Shown here one piece after another: positions 45,608 through 56,128 of a DNA stretch of 64,000 nt. The number at the start of each line of letters is the position of its first letter. Within the stretch, counting starts at the first letter, position 1. A program made the translations under genes and the position numbers. Location: the NCBI GenBank assembly GCA_949290395.1, contig CASERQ010000005.1, positions 49,761 to 113,760 on the forward strand, read 5' to 3'. A model generated the notes under the pieces. The model ran no database searches. It saw nothing but the letters and a program-made list of their open reading frames with translations, and was not told the origin of the DNA. The stretch is from an uncultured bacterium. GTDB lineage: Bacteria > Bacillota_I > Bacilli_A > RFN20 > CAG-826.

Positions 45608-47161
45608 ATGGAATTAATTTTAAAAAACTTAAATAGTAAAGAAATTAAAATGAGAAATGATAAGTGGCAATTTTGTATTGGAAATTGTCACGCAGCACTT
45701 TTATTAAGAAAAGACATGGTTGAACATCTTAAAAAAGTTCATGAGGAAACAGGAATTGAATTTATTCGTTTTCATGGGTTATTTGATGATGATATGCTTG
45801 TTATTCAACGTTTATCAGATTATTCATATTTTAAGATGATGCCATTTTCGCGTTCAATTTACGAATATAACTTTTTAAATGTTAAAAAAGTAATTGATAA
45901 TGTTTTAGAGTGTGGCTTTAAACCTTTTGTTGAACTTTCTTTTATGCCTGAAGCACTCGCAAAAAAGAAAAAATATGGTTTAAGATATAAAAACAATATT
46001 TCTGTACCTAAAAGTTACGAAAAATATTATAAGTTCATCCATGACTTTGGTGAATTCCTAGTTGAACACTATGGAAAAGAAGAGATTGAAACTTGGAAAT
46101 TTGAAGTTTGGAATGAACCAGATTTAGGAATTTTCTTTAATGGTAGTCAAAAAGATTACTTTAAGTTATATAAGAATGCCTATAAAGCTTTAAAAGACGT
46201 TGATCATAAATTAGAAGTAGGCGGACCATCAACTAGTAAATGTAAATGGCTTAAAGAGTTTGCAGAATTTGGTGAGAAAAATGGCTGTAAAGCTGATTTT
46301 ATTACAACTCATCATTATGTTGGTGATGCTTTTGGTAATACTTTTGAATTTAAGGATTCAATGAGCATTATTAAAAAAGCTCATGATGCTAAAAAAGCAG
46401 GACTTGATATTGAAACAACTTATGAGAAATTTTTCTATAAAAAAGATAAATATGTAAACTGGCCAAAATCGATGTTTAAAAAGATGGACAAAAAAGCTCA
46501 TGATGAGATTCCTAACTATCCTCTTTATATTACAGAATGGTCCACAATGGCGGTTTATTGTTCGCCATACCACGATGATAAAGTAGCAGCAACATTTGCT
46601 TTAAAATATGCTTTAGAAATGGATGATTCAATAGCCGGCGCCTCATATTGGTGTGCAAGTGATATTTTTGAAGAATCATTTATTCATAATAAGCCTTTTT
46701 ATGGTGGGTATGGCGTAATAAATAATGTTGGAATTCCTAAACCTGTATTTTACGCGTTTAGACTTTTAAATAATTTATCTCACGAAGAACTTGTTTTAGA
46801 TAAAAATGAAGAAAATGAGGTTGAGTATCACTTATATAAAAAAGATTCCGGCTATGAACTTTTATTTTTTAACCAAGATTTTGATATCGATAAAAAGTTA
46901 AATGAAAAAGTCGATGTAATAATTGAAGGTAATTTTAAAGAAGTTAATTTATATCGAATTGATAAAGATCACGTTAATCCTAAAAAAGAGTGGATTAAGT
47001 TAGGGGCTAAAAAACTTTTATTAGATGAAGAAGTTGAAGAAATCATTGAAAAATCTAAACCTAAAAAGGAAAAAGTTAATTTTACAAGTGATGGAAATTC
47101 AACAAAACTTAGTTTTGTCGCTGAAGGAAACTCAATTTATTTATATGAATTTTTTAAGTAG
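45608..47161 (+). CDS. GH39 beta-xylosidase
   Basis: 517 residues. The acid/base E170 is in FEVWNEPD and the nucleophile E310 in YITEWST, a standard GH39 pair in a TIM barrel (about residues 15-380), followed by a beta-sandwich. Likely releases xylose from the nonreducing end of xylo-oligosaccharides, retaining mechanism. Compared with the ~500-residue family norm it is full length. GAGG precedes the start and the gene lies between GH43 and xylA, so it completes the xylan side. Confidence 0.92.
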   Translation: MELILKNLNSKEIKMRNDKWQFCIGNCHAALLLRKDMVEHLKKVHEETGIEFIRFHGLFDDDMLVIQRLSDYSYFKMMPFSRSIYEYNFLNVKKVIDNVLECGFKPFVELSFMPEALAKKKKYGLRYKNNISVPKSYEKYYKFIHDFGEFLVEHYGKEEIETWKFEVWNEPDLGIFFNGSQKDYFKLYKNAYKALKDVDHKLEVGGPSTSKCKWLKEFAEFGEKNGCKADFITTHHYVGDAFGNTFEFKDSMSIIKKAHDAKKAGLDIETTYEKFFYKKDKYVNWPKSMFKKMDKKAHDEIPNYPLYITEWSTMAVYCSPYHDDKVAATFALKYALEMDDSIAGASYWCASDIFEESFIHNKPFYGGYGVINNVGIPKPVFYAFRLLNNLSHEELVLDKNEENEVEYHLYKKDSGYELLFFNQDFDIDKKLNEKVDVIIEGNFKEVNLYRIDKDHVNPKKEWIKLGAKKLLLDEEVEEIIEKSKPKKEKVNFTSDGNSTKLSFVAEGNSIYLYEFFK

Positions 47162-47172
47162 AGGTTAGTAGA

Positions 47173-48486
47173 ATGAAAAAATATGATGAAATCAGAAAAA
47201 TTGAATATGTAGGGCCTAATTCAAAAGAACCATTTGGATTTAAATATTACAACCCGGATGAAGTTATCTTAGGCAAAAAAATGAGAGAACATTTAAAATT
47301 TGCCCTCTCCTACTGGCATACTTTAGATTATGTAGGCGTTGATATGTTTGGCGGGCCAACAGAAGATAAGTCCTGGGGCGAGAAAGAGCCGATGAAACTT
47401 TATAAAAAAAGAGCAGATATGGCTTTTGATTTGATGGAAAAACTCTCAATAGATTATTATTGTTTTCATGATGTTGATATTGCTCCTAAAGGCAAGAATC
47501 TCAAAGAATTTTTAGCCAATTTTAATGAAATGGTTGAGTATTTGCAGACTTTACAAAGAAAGTATAATAAAAAATTGCTTTGGTGTACTGCGAATAATTT
47601 TGGAGATAAAGCTTTTATGGCGGGTGCTGCAACCTCACCTAACGCTGATGTTTTTGCTTTAAGTGCTGCCAAAGTTAAAGCTTGTTTAGATGCAAATATT
47701 AAGCTTGGCGGATCTGGTTATGTATTTTGGGGTGGAAGAGAAGGATATGACACTTTATTAAACACAAATATGAAACTTGAACTTGATAATCTTGGTTACT
47801 TCATGCAAATGGCAAGGGATTATGCTCGTAGTAAAGGCTATAAAGGTGATTTTTATATTGAACCAAAGCCAAAAGAGCCAACCAAACATCAATATGACTT
47901 TGATGCTGCAACAACCTGTAATTTTTTAAGAACTTACGGTTTATTAGGTGATTTTAAATTAAATATTGAAGCAAACCATGCTACTTTGGCAGGTCACACT
48001 TTTGAACACGAATTGAGAGTTGCACGAGTTAATGGCGCTTTTGGAAGTATTGATGCTAATCAAGGCGACATGCTTTTAGGATGGGATACTGATCAATTCC
48101 CAACAAATGTTTATGACACAACCCTTAGTATGTATGAGGTTTTAAAAGAAGGCGGATTTAAAAATGGCGGATTAAATTTTGACGCCAAAACTCGTAGACA
48201 ATCAAATACTTTAGAAGATATTTTACTTGCTTATATTGCTGGAATGGATGCATTTGCTCTTGGTTTAAGAAAAGCTGTTAAACTTATTGAAGATGGTAGA
48301 ATTGATGCTTTTAAAGATGAGAGATATAGAAGTTATAAGGAAGGAATTGGTCAAAAAATCATGCAAAAATCCACTAATTTTGATGAATTATCAAAGTATG
48401 CTCTTGAGCATGATGAGATTAATGTTGAAAGCGGAAGACAAGAATATCTTGAAAGTGTCTTAAATTCAATATTGTTTGAGAAATAA
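47173..48486 (+). CDS. xylA: Xylose isomerase
   Basis: 437 residues, full length. FWGGREGYD and the metal-binding [15 protein letters not shown] are characteristic, as is FHDVDI with catalytic His/Asp. Converts D-xylose to D-xylulose for the pentose phosphate pathway, needing two divalent metal ions. AGAGGTTAG precedes the start. It lies between the GH39 xylosidase and xylulokinase, which shows that xylose is the main product used. Confidence 0.97.
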   Translation: MKKYDEIRKIEYVGPNSKEPFGFKYYNPDEVILGKKMREHLKFALSYWHTLDYVGVDMFGGPTEDKSWGEKEPMKLYKKRADMAFDLMEKLSIDYYCFHDVDIAPKGKNLKEFLANFNEMVEYLQTLQRKYNKKLLWCTANNFGDKAFMAGAATSPNADVFALSAAKVKACLDANIKLGGSGYVFWGGREGYDTLLNTNMKLELDNLGYFMQMARDYARSKGYKGDFYIEPKPKEPTKHQYDFDAATTCNFLRTYGLLGDFKLNIEANHATLAGHTFEHELRVARVNGAFGSIDANQGDMLLGWDTDQFPTNVYDTTLSMYEVLKEGGFKNGGLNFDAKTRRQSNTLEDILLAYIAGMDAFALGLRKAVKLIEDGRIDAFKDERYRSYKEGIGQKIMQKSTNFDELSKYALEHDEINVESGRQEYLESVLNSILFEK

Positions 48487-48488
48487 AA

Positions 48489-49943
48489 ATGTATATTGGT
48501 GTAGATTTAGGAACTAGTTCTTTAAAAATCTCTTTAGCGAATGAAAGAGGAGAAATTATTGATTCAGCAAGTGAAGTAATAAAACTTTTTAATCCTCTAC
48601 CAAATTATTATGAGGAAAATCCAAATGAATGGTTTGAAGCACTATTGAAAGGCTTGAATAAGTTAAAGAGTAAATATGATTTAAAGGATGTTCGAGCAAT
48701 GTCTTTTTGTGGACAAATGCATGGGCTTGTTATTTTGGATGAGAACGATGAAGTTATAAGAAACGCCATTTTATGGAACGATTCAAGGACTGTTAATGAA
48801 GTTGAGTATTTAAATAATGTTATTGGGAAAAACATATTAATTGAAGAAACTTCTAATATTGCATTATGTGGATTTACTCTTCCTAAACTGCTTTGGGTTC
48901 AAAAACATGAACCTAATAATTTTTCCCGCATTAAAAAAATAATGCTTCCTAAGGATTATCTTGTTTATAAAATTAGTGGAATCTTTGCAAGTGATGGTAC
49001 AGATTTGAGTGGAACATTATTTTATGATGTAAAAAAGAATAAATATTCTAAAAAAATGTTAGAGATTGCAGGAATAAATGAAGATGTTTTACCTAAAATC
49101 TTTAATTCTTATGATGTTGTTGGGAAGATAAAAAAAGAAATCTCTGATTTAACGGGCTTAAATGAAAACTGCAAAGTAGTTTGTGGAGGAGGAGATCAAG
49201 CAGTTGGTGCAACCGGAACTAAAACTTTAAAAAACGGGGATGTGTTTATATCTTTAGGAACTTCTGGAACAGTTTTTGCCTCTTTTGATAAATATACCTG
49301 TGATTCAGAAGCTAGAGTCCATACTTTTAGACATACAAATAATAAATTTCATTATTTAGCATGCACTTTATCAGCAGCAAATTCTTTTACTTGGTGGGTA
49401 GAAAAAATCTTGAAGAAGAATGATTTTGATTTAGTTTTTAATGAAATGAATGTTAAAAATATAAGTAATCTGATATTTTTACCTTATTTATGTGGAGAAA
49501 GAAGTCCAATAAATAATCCTGAAGCTAAAGGAGCGTTCTTTGGACTTAATGATTTTTATCAAACTAAAGATTTAACAAAGGCTATTGTTGAAGGAGTTTG
49601 TTTTTCTCTATTTGATAATTACAAAGTTTTTGAGGAATTAGGGATTGATACTGATGTTATTAAAGTAATTGGCGGCGGAAGCAAAAACGTAAAAATTCTA
49701 CAAATCTTAGCTGATATAATGGGCAAGAAAATCGAAACTATTTCAACAAGTGATGGCGGAAGCCTAGGAGCGATTATTCTCGCAATGAAAGGCGATCAAA
49801 AAGATAAAACTCTTGAAGAGATAGCAGAGCAATTGGTGAACGAAAAGGAGATATATAACCCTAATTTAGAGCTTCATGAAAAGTATCTTGTTAAGTATTT
49901 AAAGTATAAGAGATTATATCTTGCTACTAAAAATTTAATGTAG
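48489..49943 (+). CDS. xylB: Xylulokinase
   Basis: 484 residues of the FGGY kinase family. YIGVDLGTSSLK (phosphate-binding), FCGQMHGLVILD (the XylB substrate-loop motif), ILWNDSRT, VVCGGGDQAVGATGT and VIGGGSKN near the C terminus. Phosphorylates D-xylulose to xylulose 5-phosphate. Two bases follow the xylA stop, and the pair is almost certainly cotranscribed. Confidence 0.96.
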   Translation: MYIGVDLGTSSLKISLANERGEIIDSASEVIKLFNPLPNYYEENPNEWFEALLKGLNKLKSKYDLKDVRAMSFCGQMHGLVILDENDEVIRNAILWNDSRTVNEVEYLNNVIGKNILIEETSNIALCGFTLPKLLWVQKHEPNNFSRIKKIMLPKDYLVYKISGIFASDGTDLSGTLFYDVKKNKYSKKMLEIAGINEDVLPKIFNSYDVVGKIKKEISDLTGLNENCKVVCGGGDQAVGATGTKTLKNGDVFISLGTSGTVFASFDKYTCDSEARVHTFRHTNNKFHYLACTLSAANSFTWWVEKILKKNDFDLVFNEMNVKNISNLIFLPYLCGERSPINNPEAKGAFFGLNDFYQTKDLTKAIVEGVCFSLFDNYKVFEELGIDTDVIKVIGGGSKNVKILQILADIMGKKIETISTSDGGSLGAIILAMKGDQKDKTLEEIAEQLVNEKEIYNPNLELHEKYLVKYLKYKRLYLATKNLM

Positions 49944-50032
49944 TAACCTCGTGATAAAAAATGCTATTTATTCACAAAAAGCCTGCAAAACCTAAGTTTT
50001 TGAGGAAAAATTTCTTATTGGAGGTCCAAACT

Positions 50033-52612
50033 ATGAAAATAATTAATATTAAATGTGAGTATTTAACTAATCCAATTGGTATAGACATTTTGCATCCTCG
50101 AATTACATGGTGTTATGAAAGCGAAAGTAATAACGAGTCTTTTGTGCAAAAATATTTTATTGTTCATTATTCTATCAATAACAACAAAGAAAAAGATGAC
50201 ATAATGGTCACTTATTCAATGAACTATACTTTTAAAGATAAATTTAAAAGCAGAGATATTGTTAATTATTGGATCGAAGTTGTTGGAGAGGATGGAAACC
50301 ATTATTTTAGTGAAAAAAATTCATTTGAATTCGGGTTACTAAACAAAGAAGATTTTGAAGCAAAATGGATTAGTGGAAATTATAAGGCTAAAAAGGGAGA
50401 AAGATACCCTGCCGACTATTTTAAGAAAACTTTTAATGTTGAAAATTTAAAAGAGATTAAAAAAGCTAGAGTTTACGATAGTGCTTGTGGGCTTTATGAA
50501 ATTTATATTAATAATCTTAGAGTTGGTGATTTTATATTGGCACCTGGTTCTACTGGTTACAAGAAAAGAATCCAATACCAAACATATGATGTTTTGCCTT
50601 TATTAAAGGAAGGTAATAATGAAATTATCATAATATTAGGTGATGGTTGGTATAGAGGAAATAATGGGGGTAGTGGAAAACCAAATACCTTTGGTAAAAC
50701 TTCAAAACTATATTTTCAATGCGAACTATTCAATTCTTTAGGAATGACTCAAAAAATTTTATCAGATGAATCATTTTTATGGTCAAATAAGGGACCAATT
50801 ATTTTTAACGACATTAAAGATGGTGAAATTTATGATGCAAGAAAGACTCTGTCTTTCTTAAAAAACTGTCGAGTAATTAAAAACGCCAAATATAACTTAA
50901 GAGCCTCAAACAATTATTTTATTAAAGAAAAAGAAATTCACTCGCCAATAAAAGAAATAATTACACCTAAAGGCAAGCATGTTTTAGAATTTGAAAATAA
51001 TTTAAGTGGATATGTTTCTTTCAAAGTTAATGCTCATGAAGGAGATATAATACACATTGTTATGGGTGAATATATTGATGAAAAAGGGGAGTTTTCTTTA
51101 CTAAATATTCAAGATCATACAAAGTATGGCGACACTCCACTACAAGAAATTACCTATATCTGTAAAGAAGGAGTTAATGAATACAAACCAAGATTTTATT
51201 ATGGTGGTTTTAAATATGCGTTAATCGAGTCTGATGTTAAATATTCTCTTTCGGATTTTAAGCAAGTTGGAGTTTATAGTGATATCTCTTTAATTTCTGA
51301 TTTTGAGTGCTCGAATAAATTGGTTAATATTTTTCACACAAATACCATTAACTCATTGAAAGCAAATTCTGTTGATGTTCCTGCTGATTGTCCTACTCGA
51401 GAAAGAGCAGGTTGGACTGGTGATTCGCAAATATTTTTTAATAGTGCAGCTTATCTAACAGATTATCAGCCATTTATTAGGAAACATATAAATGATTTAA
51501 TTGATCGTCAATTTAAAAATGGAAGATTTTCTTATATAGTTCCAACTGTTAATGAGCCATTTTTTCTTTATACGATGAATGGATCTGTAGGTTGGGCCGA
51601 CGCTGGAATCTTAATACCTTATAGATTTTATAAATTATATAACGATAAAAATTATCTTCTTTCTGTCTATGAGCCAATGAAAAAGTACATTAATTTTGTT
51701 ATCAAAAGAATTGGTAAATGGGGTGGTCCAATATCTAAAAATGTAAAAATATCATCAAAAAACAAGAAATATTTAGTACGCAGAGGTCAATCTTTTGGAG
51801 AACGGGCAGAGCCTGATGAAATTTATCCTCAAGTTTGGACTGACACTGTTTTTCCTCATCCTGAAGTTTCAACGGCCTATACCCATTATATTTTATCTTG
51901 CTTTAAAGAGATTGAAGAAGTGTTAAATCATAAAGAAGAAGCTAAAAAGTTAGAAAAATATATTGATGGCACAAAGAAAGCTTATCAAGAACTTGTAACT
52001 TTAAAGGAGTTTTCTTTAGATACAAAAAGACAAGCTCTACTTGTTAGACCATTATATTTTAATCTTCTAAATGAAAAGCAAACTCAATATGCAAGAAAAA
52101 AACTAATTGAAGATTTAAATGAATTTAATTGGAGAATTGGCACTGGATTTTTATCAACTCCATTCATCCTTTTTGTTTTAAAGGAAATAGATCCTGAATA
52201 TGCTTATCATCTTTTAGAAAATGAGGAAAAACCAGGTTGGCTCTATATGGCTAAAAATTCTACCGGTTCAATTTGGGAGAGCTGGGAGGGCGTTAAAAAA
52301 GATTATGGGCTATCTTCATTAAATCATTATTCAAAAGGTGCAATGGTTGAGTTTTTATATAGAGCTGTTTTAGGGATTAACGTTAAACATGAAAATGAGT
52401 TTGAAATTACGCCTTGCGTTGGTGGAACATTTAAATTCGCAAAGGGTTTCTATACATCTTTATTTGGAAAAGTCTCGGTAGAATGGGAAAGACAAGAAGA
52501 AAATGTAGTTTTTAAAATTAATATCCCTTTAAACACAAAAGCGAAGTTTAAGTTTAAAGATTATGAAAAGAGTTTAACTAGCGGAGTGAATACTATTATT
52601 GTTAAACTCTAA
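50033..52612 (+). CDS. GH78 alpha-L-rhamnosidase
   Basis: 859 residues from ATG 50033, chosen for GGAGG at 50020-50024; an ATG at 49961 would add 24 residues without a site. DVPADCPTRERAGWTGD in the middle is the GH78 signature with its catalytic acid region, followed by VGWADAGILIPYRF and, late, TGFLSTPFI and SIWESWEG in the (alpha/alpha)6 barrel. Removes alpha-L-rhamnose from rhamnoglycans, flavonoids or pectin. No signal peptide. It ends the operon, at a position suggesting optional use. Confidence 0.92.
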   Translation: MKIINIKCEYLTNPIGIDILHPRITWCYESESNNESFVQKYFIVHYSINNNKEKDDIMVTYSMNYTFKDKFKSRDIVNYWIEVVGEDGNHYFSEKNSFEFGLLNKEDFEAKWISGNYKAKKGERYPADYFKKTFNVENLKEIKKARVYDSACGLYEIYINNLRVGDFILAPGSTGYKKRIQYQTYDVLPLLKEGNNEIIIILGDGWYRGNNGGSGKPNTFGKTSKLYFQCELFNSLGMTQKILSDESFLWSNKGPIIFNDIKDGEIYDARKTLSFLKNCRVIKNAKYNLRASNNYFIKEKEIHSPIKEIITPKGKHVLEFENNLSGYVSFKVNAHEGDIIHIVMGEYIDEKGEFSLLNIQDHTKYGDTPLQEITYICKEGVNEYKPRFYYGGFKYALIESDVKYSLSDFKQVGVYSDISLISDFECSNKLVNIFHTNTINSLKANSVDVPADCPTRERAGWTGDSQIFFNSAAYLTDYQPFIRKHINDLIDRQFKNGRFSYIVPTVNEPFFLYTMNGSVGWADAGILIPYRFYKLYNDKNYLLSVYEPMKKYINFVIKRIGKWGGPISKNVKISSKNKKYLVRRGQSFGERAEPDEIYPQVWTDTVFPHPEVSTAYTHYILSCFKEIEEVLNHKEEAKKLEKYIDGTKKAYQELVTLKEFSLDTKRQALLVRPLYFNLLNEKQTQYARKKLIEDLNEFNWRIGTGFLSTPFILFVLKEIDPEYAYHLLENEEKPGWLYMAKNSTGSIWESWEGVKKDYGLSSLNHYSKGAMVEFLYRAVLGINVKHENEFEITPCVGGTFKFAKGFYTSLFGKVSVEWERQEENVVFKINIPLNTKAKFKFKDYEKSLTSGVNTIIVKL

Positions 52613-52680
52613 AAATAATTAAGATTTGCAAGGTTTTTTACAAAAACTGAAATATTTTAATAATAAAATTAGAGATATTT

Positions 52681-54237
52681 TTAAAAACTTAAATCATCTT
52701 TTGATACTTCATTAAGTCCGTCTTTTCTTAATAAATAAACTTTATCGAAAACGCTTTTAATAAATTTTCTATCATGAGAAATTGCTATAATTGCTCCTTT
52801 AAAAGACTTTAAAGCTTCGATGAAAGAGTCTAATGAGAAAGGCGAAATATTTCTTGTAGGTTCATCAAGAATAAGAATTTCATCATTATCTAACACCATT
52901 TTTGAATAGAAAATTTTGGCTTTTTCGCCACCACTTAAAGAAGAAATTGCTCGATCCATTTCTTCTTTTTTAAATTTTAAGCTGCCTAGATAAGTATAAA
53001 CTTTATCAAGTTCTTCCTTTTTATTAGATTTAATAAGATATTCTAAAGGAGTTTTATAAGTTAAAAGAAGGTCTTCGTAGTTTTGAGGCATATAGCCAAT
53101 TTTAAAGTCTTTTTCTTTTAACTTTTCGTAGATTATCTTTAAAAGCGTTGTTTTTCCAACGCCATTATCTCCGATAATGACAACCTTTTCAGTGCCTTTT
53201 ATGAATAAGTTTATAGGTTTAGAGATTAAAATATTTTCGTTAATTTTTAGTTTTTCTAATTCTAAATCAAGAACGATCTTAGAAGCAGGAATGAGTTCCT
53301 TATCGTTATTAAATTTTAAGATTATAGAATCTTCAACTTCGAACTTTTGAGTTAAATTATCTTTTTGTTTTTTAAGTCTTTTTTCCATTGATTTTACGGA
53401 ATGCATCTTATCTTTTAAGTTTTTAGCTTCAGATGGATTTTGTCGAGAAACCGTGTTTAACGCATAGTCTACGCTATCATAAACTCGACGATATTTTTCC
53501 ATTTTCTTATCAAAATTCTCTTTATCTTTTTTAACTAGTTGAGAATTTCTATCTAAAAAAGATAATCGTTCTTTTTTGTAATCTTTATAAGATAAATTTT
53601 TTAAAGTAGTACGAGGTTCGCTTTTTGATTGAAGTGATTCAAAGTGAATTATTCTATTAGTACAGTTAGAAAGTAAATCTTCATCGTGAGATATAAAAAT
53701 AACAGGAATAGATAAAGAATTGATGAAATTTTCGAGCATCTTTAATGAAGAAATATCTAAATCATTACTTGGTTCATCTAAAAATAGAATAGTAGGTTCG
53801 TTGATTAGGATTGTAAAAAGTAAAAACTTAATTCTTTCTCCGCCACTCAATGAGTTAATTTTAAAATTAGAATCATTTAATTTATCTTCGTTAATCTCAA
53901 ATGTATCTAAAATCTTATAGAAAAGAGAGTAATCTAAAGAAGTGTAGTCAATAACTTCGTTTAAATATTCATTTAAAGAAAGGTTAAGCTTAGATTCGTC
54001 AAGCATTTGAGGGAGATAACCAATTTTTTCGTTTTTGATATTGATTTCGCCTTCAATTTCTAGATATTCACTAGCTTTTTCTTTATCAAGAAGCGACAGT
54101 AAAAAAGAAGATTTTCCATTTCCTTCTTCACCAATTAAGCCAATCTTATCGCCTTCATTTAAGGTAAAAGAAAAATCTTTTACAAGAACTCTTAAATCTT
54201 TTTTATTTGTTAAAGTTAGGGTTTTTACAATTAGCAT
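52681..54237 (-). CDS. ABC-F family ATPase (antibiotic-resistance-type features)
   Basis: 518 residues, two ATP-binding domains with no membrane parts. Walker A GEEGNGKSS and GDNGVGKTT, signatures LSGGE in both halves, and Walker B LDEPSND and LDEPTRNISPFS. The ~80-residue linker between them is basic and helical. ABC-F proteins act on the ribosome E site. The LDEPTRN-SP form is one I associate with drug-protection (Lsa/Vga-like) rather than housekeeping members, so target protection is a reasonable guess only. No Shine-Dalgarno. Confidence 0.82.
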   Translation of the reverse strand: MLIVKTLTLTNKKDLRVLVKDFSFTLNEGDKIGLIGEEGNGKSSFLLSLLDKEKASEYLEIEGEINIKNEKIGYLPQMLDESKLNLSLNEYLNEVIDYTSLDYSLFYKILDTFEINEDKLNDSNFKINSLSGGERIKFLLFTILINEPTILFLDEPSNDLDISSLKMLENFINSLSIPVIFISHDEDLLSNCTNRIIHFESLQSKSEPRTTLKNLSYKDYKKERLSFLDRNSQLVKKDKENFDKKMEKYRRVYDSVDYALNTVSRQNPSEAKNLKDKMHSVKSMEKRLKKQKDNLTQKFEVEDSIILKFNNDKELIPASKIVLDLELEKLKINENILISKPINLFIKGTEKVVIIGDNGVGKTTLLKIIYEKLKEKDFKIGYMPQNYEDLLLTYKTPLEYLIKSNKKEELDKVYTYLGSLKFKKEEMDRAISSLSGGEKAKIFYSKMVLDNDEILILDEPTRNISPFSLDSFIEALKSFKGAIIAISHDRKFIKSVFDKVYLLRKDGLNEVSKDDLSF

Positions 54238-54253
54238 AAATTTCTATGAAGTT

Positions 54254-54259
54254 ATTATA
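54254..54259 (-). promoter_or_regulatory. -10 element of the ABC-F gene
   Basis: TATAAT on the minus strand, 17 bases before the ATG. The untranslated leader would be about 10 bases and has no Shine-Dalgarno. Confidence 0.45.
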
Positions 54260-54300
54260 TAACAACAGTAGAGTTTATTTTTGGAAAACTAATCAAAATA

Positions 54301-54365
54301 TAAATTGTTTATTTCCCACAGAAAACACTAAAAAATAATATTATCTATGGGAAATAAACAATTTA
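54301..54365. repeat. Perfect 18-bp inverted repeat upstream of the ABC-F gene
   Basis: TAAATTGTTTATTTCCCA at 54301-54318 and its exact reverse complement at 54348-54365, with 29 bases between. A third partial copy (GAAATAAACAAT) is at 54444-54455. It could be a hairpin (attenuator) in a longer minus-strand transcript, a terminator from upstream, an operator or the ends of a lost small element. Confidence 0.75.
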
Positions 54366-54574
54366 GTTATATCTATACATTAAAAATGAACTTTTTAAAA
54401 GAATTATTGAGGAATAAAAATTGAAAATTAAATCGGGTGATAAGAAATAAACAATAAGTAACGAAAATCTTTCTTTATACTCTAAAGAACTATTTATTGG
54501 TTGCTTAAAAAAGCTTTAAATTAAGCATTAACTACGCAAAACTAAATTATTTTATCTATTTTCTTTTTTATTTT
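54366..54574. other. Noncoding gap before the fucosidase relic
   Basis: I see no gene or clear terminator here apart from the partial GAAATAAACAAT copy at 54444-54455. Confidence 0.4.
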
Positions 54575-55580
54575 TTAATACTTTTCTTCGACTTCTTTTA
54601 AGATTTTAATCGCTTCAAGAGGAATTCTTCCAAGCCAATCTGGACCAACATTAATTAAATAATTAACGCCAAGTTTTTCTAACTTTAATCTATTTTCAAG
54701 TATTTGATCTGAATTTTTCAGTTATTGTCAATAGCACTATAACCATAAGTATCATTTAAAGTGCAAGCAGATTCAAAAAGATTATATGGATTATATAAAT
54801 TTCTATTTTCATCTCTTAACTCGTTTGAATCATAAACTAAGTTTTCACCTTCTTTAGGAATGCAGTTATCGCCTAAACTAATGTAATCATACATGCCATT
54901 ACTCAAACGAGAATTAATTAAACAATTTGGTTGAAGTTTTTTAACAAGATTAAAGAAAGCTTTACTATATTTACGATCACTTTCAAGAGGCATATCAAAC
55001 CACATTAAAAATATGTGGCCATAGTTCGTTAAAAGTTCCTCAACTTGAGGAAGCATTTTTTCATTAAATACTATGTCGTATTTTCTTTCTTCGGCTTGAT
55101 AGTACCAATTATTAAAACATGAACTGCCTGAGCTCCGGGTTTCTTTGTTTTTAAAATAACCAGCGTACTTTTCGTGCCAGTCAATAACCTGAGAATAATA
55201 AAGACCTAGTTTTAAATCATATTTCTTACAAGATTCAGCCATTTCTTTGATTAAGTCTCTTTTATTGTGGGTGTAGATGTTAAAATCGCTAACTTTTGAA
55301 TTAAAAAGAGCAAAACCTTAATGGTGCTTCGCAGTAATAACGATATATTTCATTCCACATTCTTTAGCGAGTTTACAAATATAATCACTATCAAAATAAA
55401 TCGGATTAAAAACTTCAGCGAGTTTATTAATTTCGTCCATTTTAATTTTCTTATCAAACTCAATCCATTCAGCGTATCCATTACATTTTCGTTATTATAA
55501 GTTCCACCAAGTAAACTATATAAACCAAAATGCATCATTAAGCCGTATTTTGCTTCTTTGAAAAATTTAATGTTGTCCAT
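54575..55580 (-). pseudogene. Decayed GH29 alpha-L-fucosidase
   Basis: About 330 codons in three frames, minus strand. Start: FFKEAKYGLMMHFGLYSLLGG (55580-55500), then [29 protein letters not shown], a TAA at 55318-55320 where the family has Asp in KHHDGFALF, then MAESCKKYDLKLGLYYSQVID and DTYGYSAIDNN, and finally, in a third frame, NYLINVGPDWLGRIPLEA. Lesions: a frameshift near 55478-55505, that nonsense codon, and a one-base loss at about 54717 (TGGAAAAAT to TGAAAAAT). It was an enzyme releasing L-fucose and is now inactive. Confidence 0.9.
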
Positions 55581-55851
55581 ACGAAAATCCTTTTAATAAT
55601 TAAAACTTTCTAATATTTATATTAATAGTCGTAGATATTTATGAGCGATAATTTCTTAAAAAGATTGTGAACTTTGATTTGCTTTAACTAGACTTCCTTA
55701 TTTTCCCGAGCCGGTTTTATCTAATGATGTCTTAAATATTGAGCTAAGTTAAGTAGGAATAGTGCTATGTATGATGAAACCAGTTTTATATTTTTAACAT
55801 CTCAAACTAAGGTTTGCTTCTAAAGAAGGCTTTAATTCAACTTTACTGACT

Positions 55852-55887
55852 TGTCCAGATAAATGTCCATATAAATGTCCAGATAAA
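55852..55887 (+). repeat. Three tandem 12-bp repeats TGTCCAGATAAA
   Basis: Units at 55852, 55864 and 55876; the middle one has T for G at position 7. In one frame they read C-P-D-K, C-P-Y-K, C-P-D-K followed by I-R-F and a stop, resembling the repetitive linker of AlbA_2-type proteins; possibly a coding relic. Confidence 0.8.
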
Positions 55888-55931
55888 ATTCGTTTTTGAT
55901 TTTTATGCATTTAATAAAATTTATAAAAAGA

Positions 55932-55948
55932 GTCCGATTTTTTCGGAC
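55932..55948 (-). terminator. Putative terminator of tRNA-Thr
   Basis: GTCCGA / TCGGAC with a 5-base loop; on the minus strand it is followed by CTCTTTTTA. It lies about 180 bases beyond the tRNA 3' end. Confidence 0.5.
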
Positions 55949-56128
55949 AGATCTTAATATAATCTTGCAGGTTTATGATTTGGATCAAAATTTTTAAAGA
56001 TATTTACTTAATCATAATGTGTATTATATTTTTATTAATAAAGTACAGCGTTTTAACGAATTGCTTTTTAGAAATAAAGTTTGATAATGAACAAGTCGTG
56101 CAACGTTTGGTGAGTGTTTTGATAAAAT

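Larger units (their letters stand above)
55581..56128. other. Intergenic region with a 12-bp tandem repeat and tRNA terminator
   Basis: No intact gene. It holds three tandem 12-bp units (55852-55887) and a hairpin that fits a terminator of the tRNA-Thr gene (55932-55948). Small open frames here overlap the tRNA or run through the repeats and are not supported. Confidence 0.5.

Noticed and set aside
52613..52680. Terminator between GH78 and the ABC-F gene
   Set aside because: Only A/T-only 6-bp stems were seen; not enough to call.
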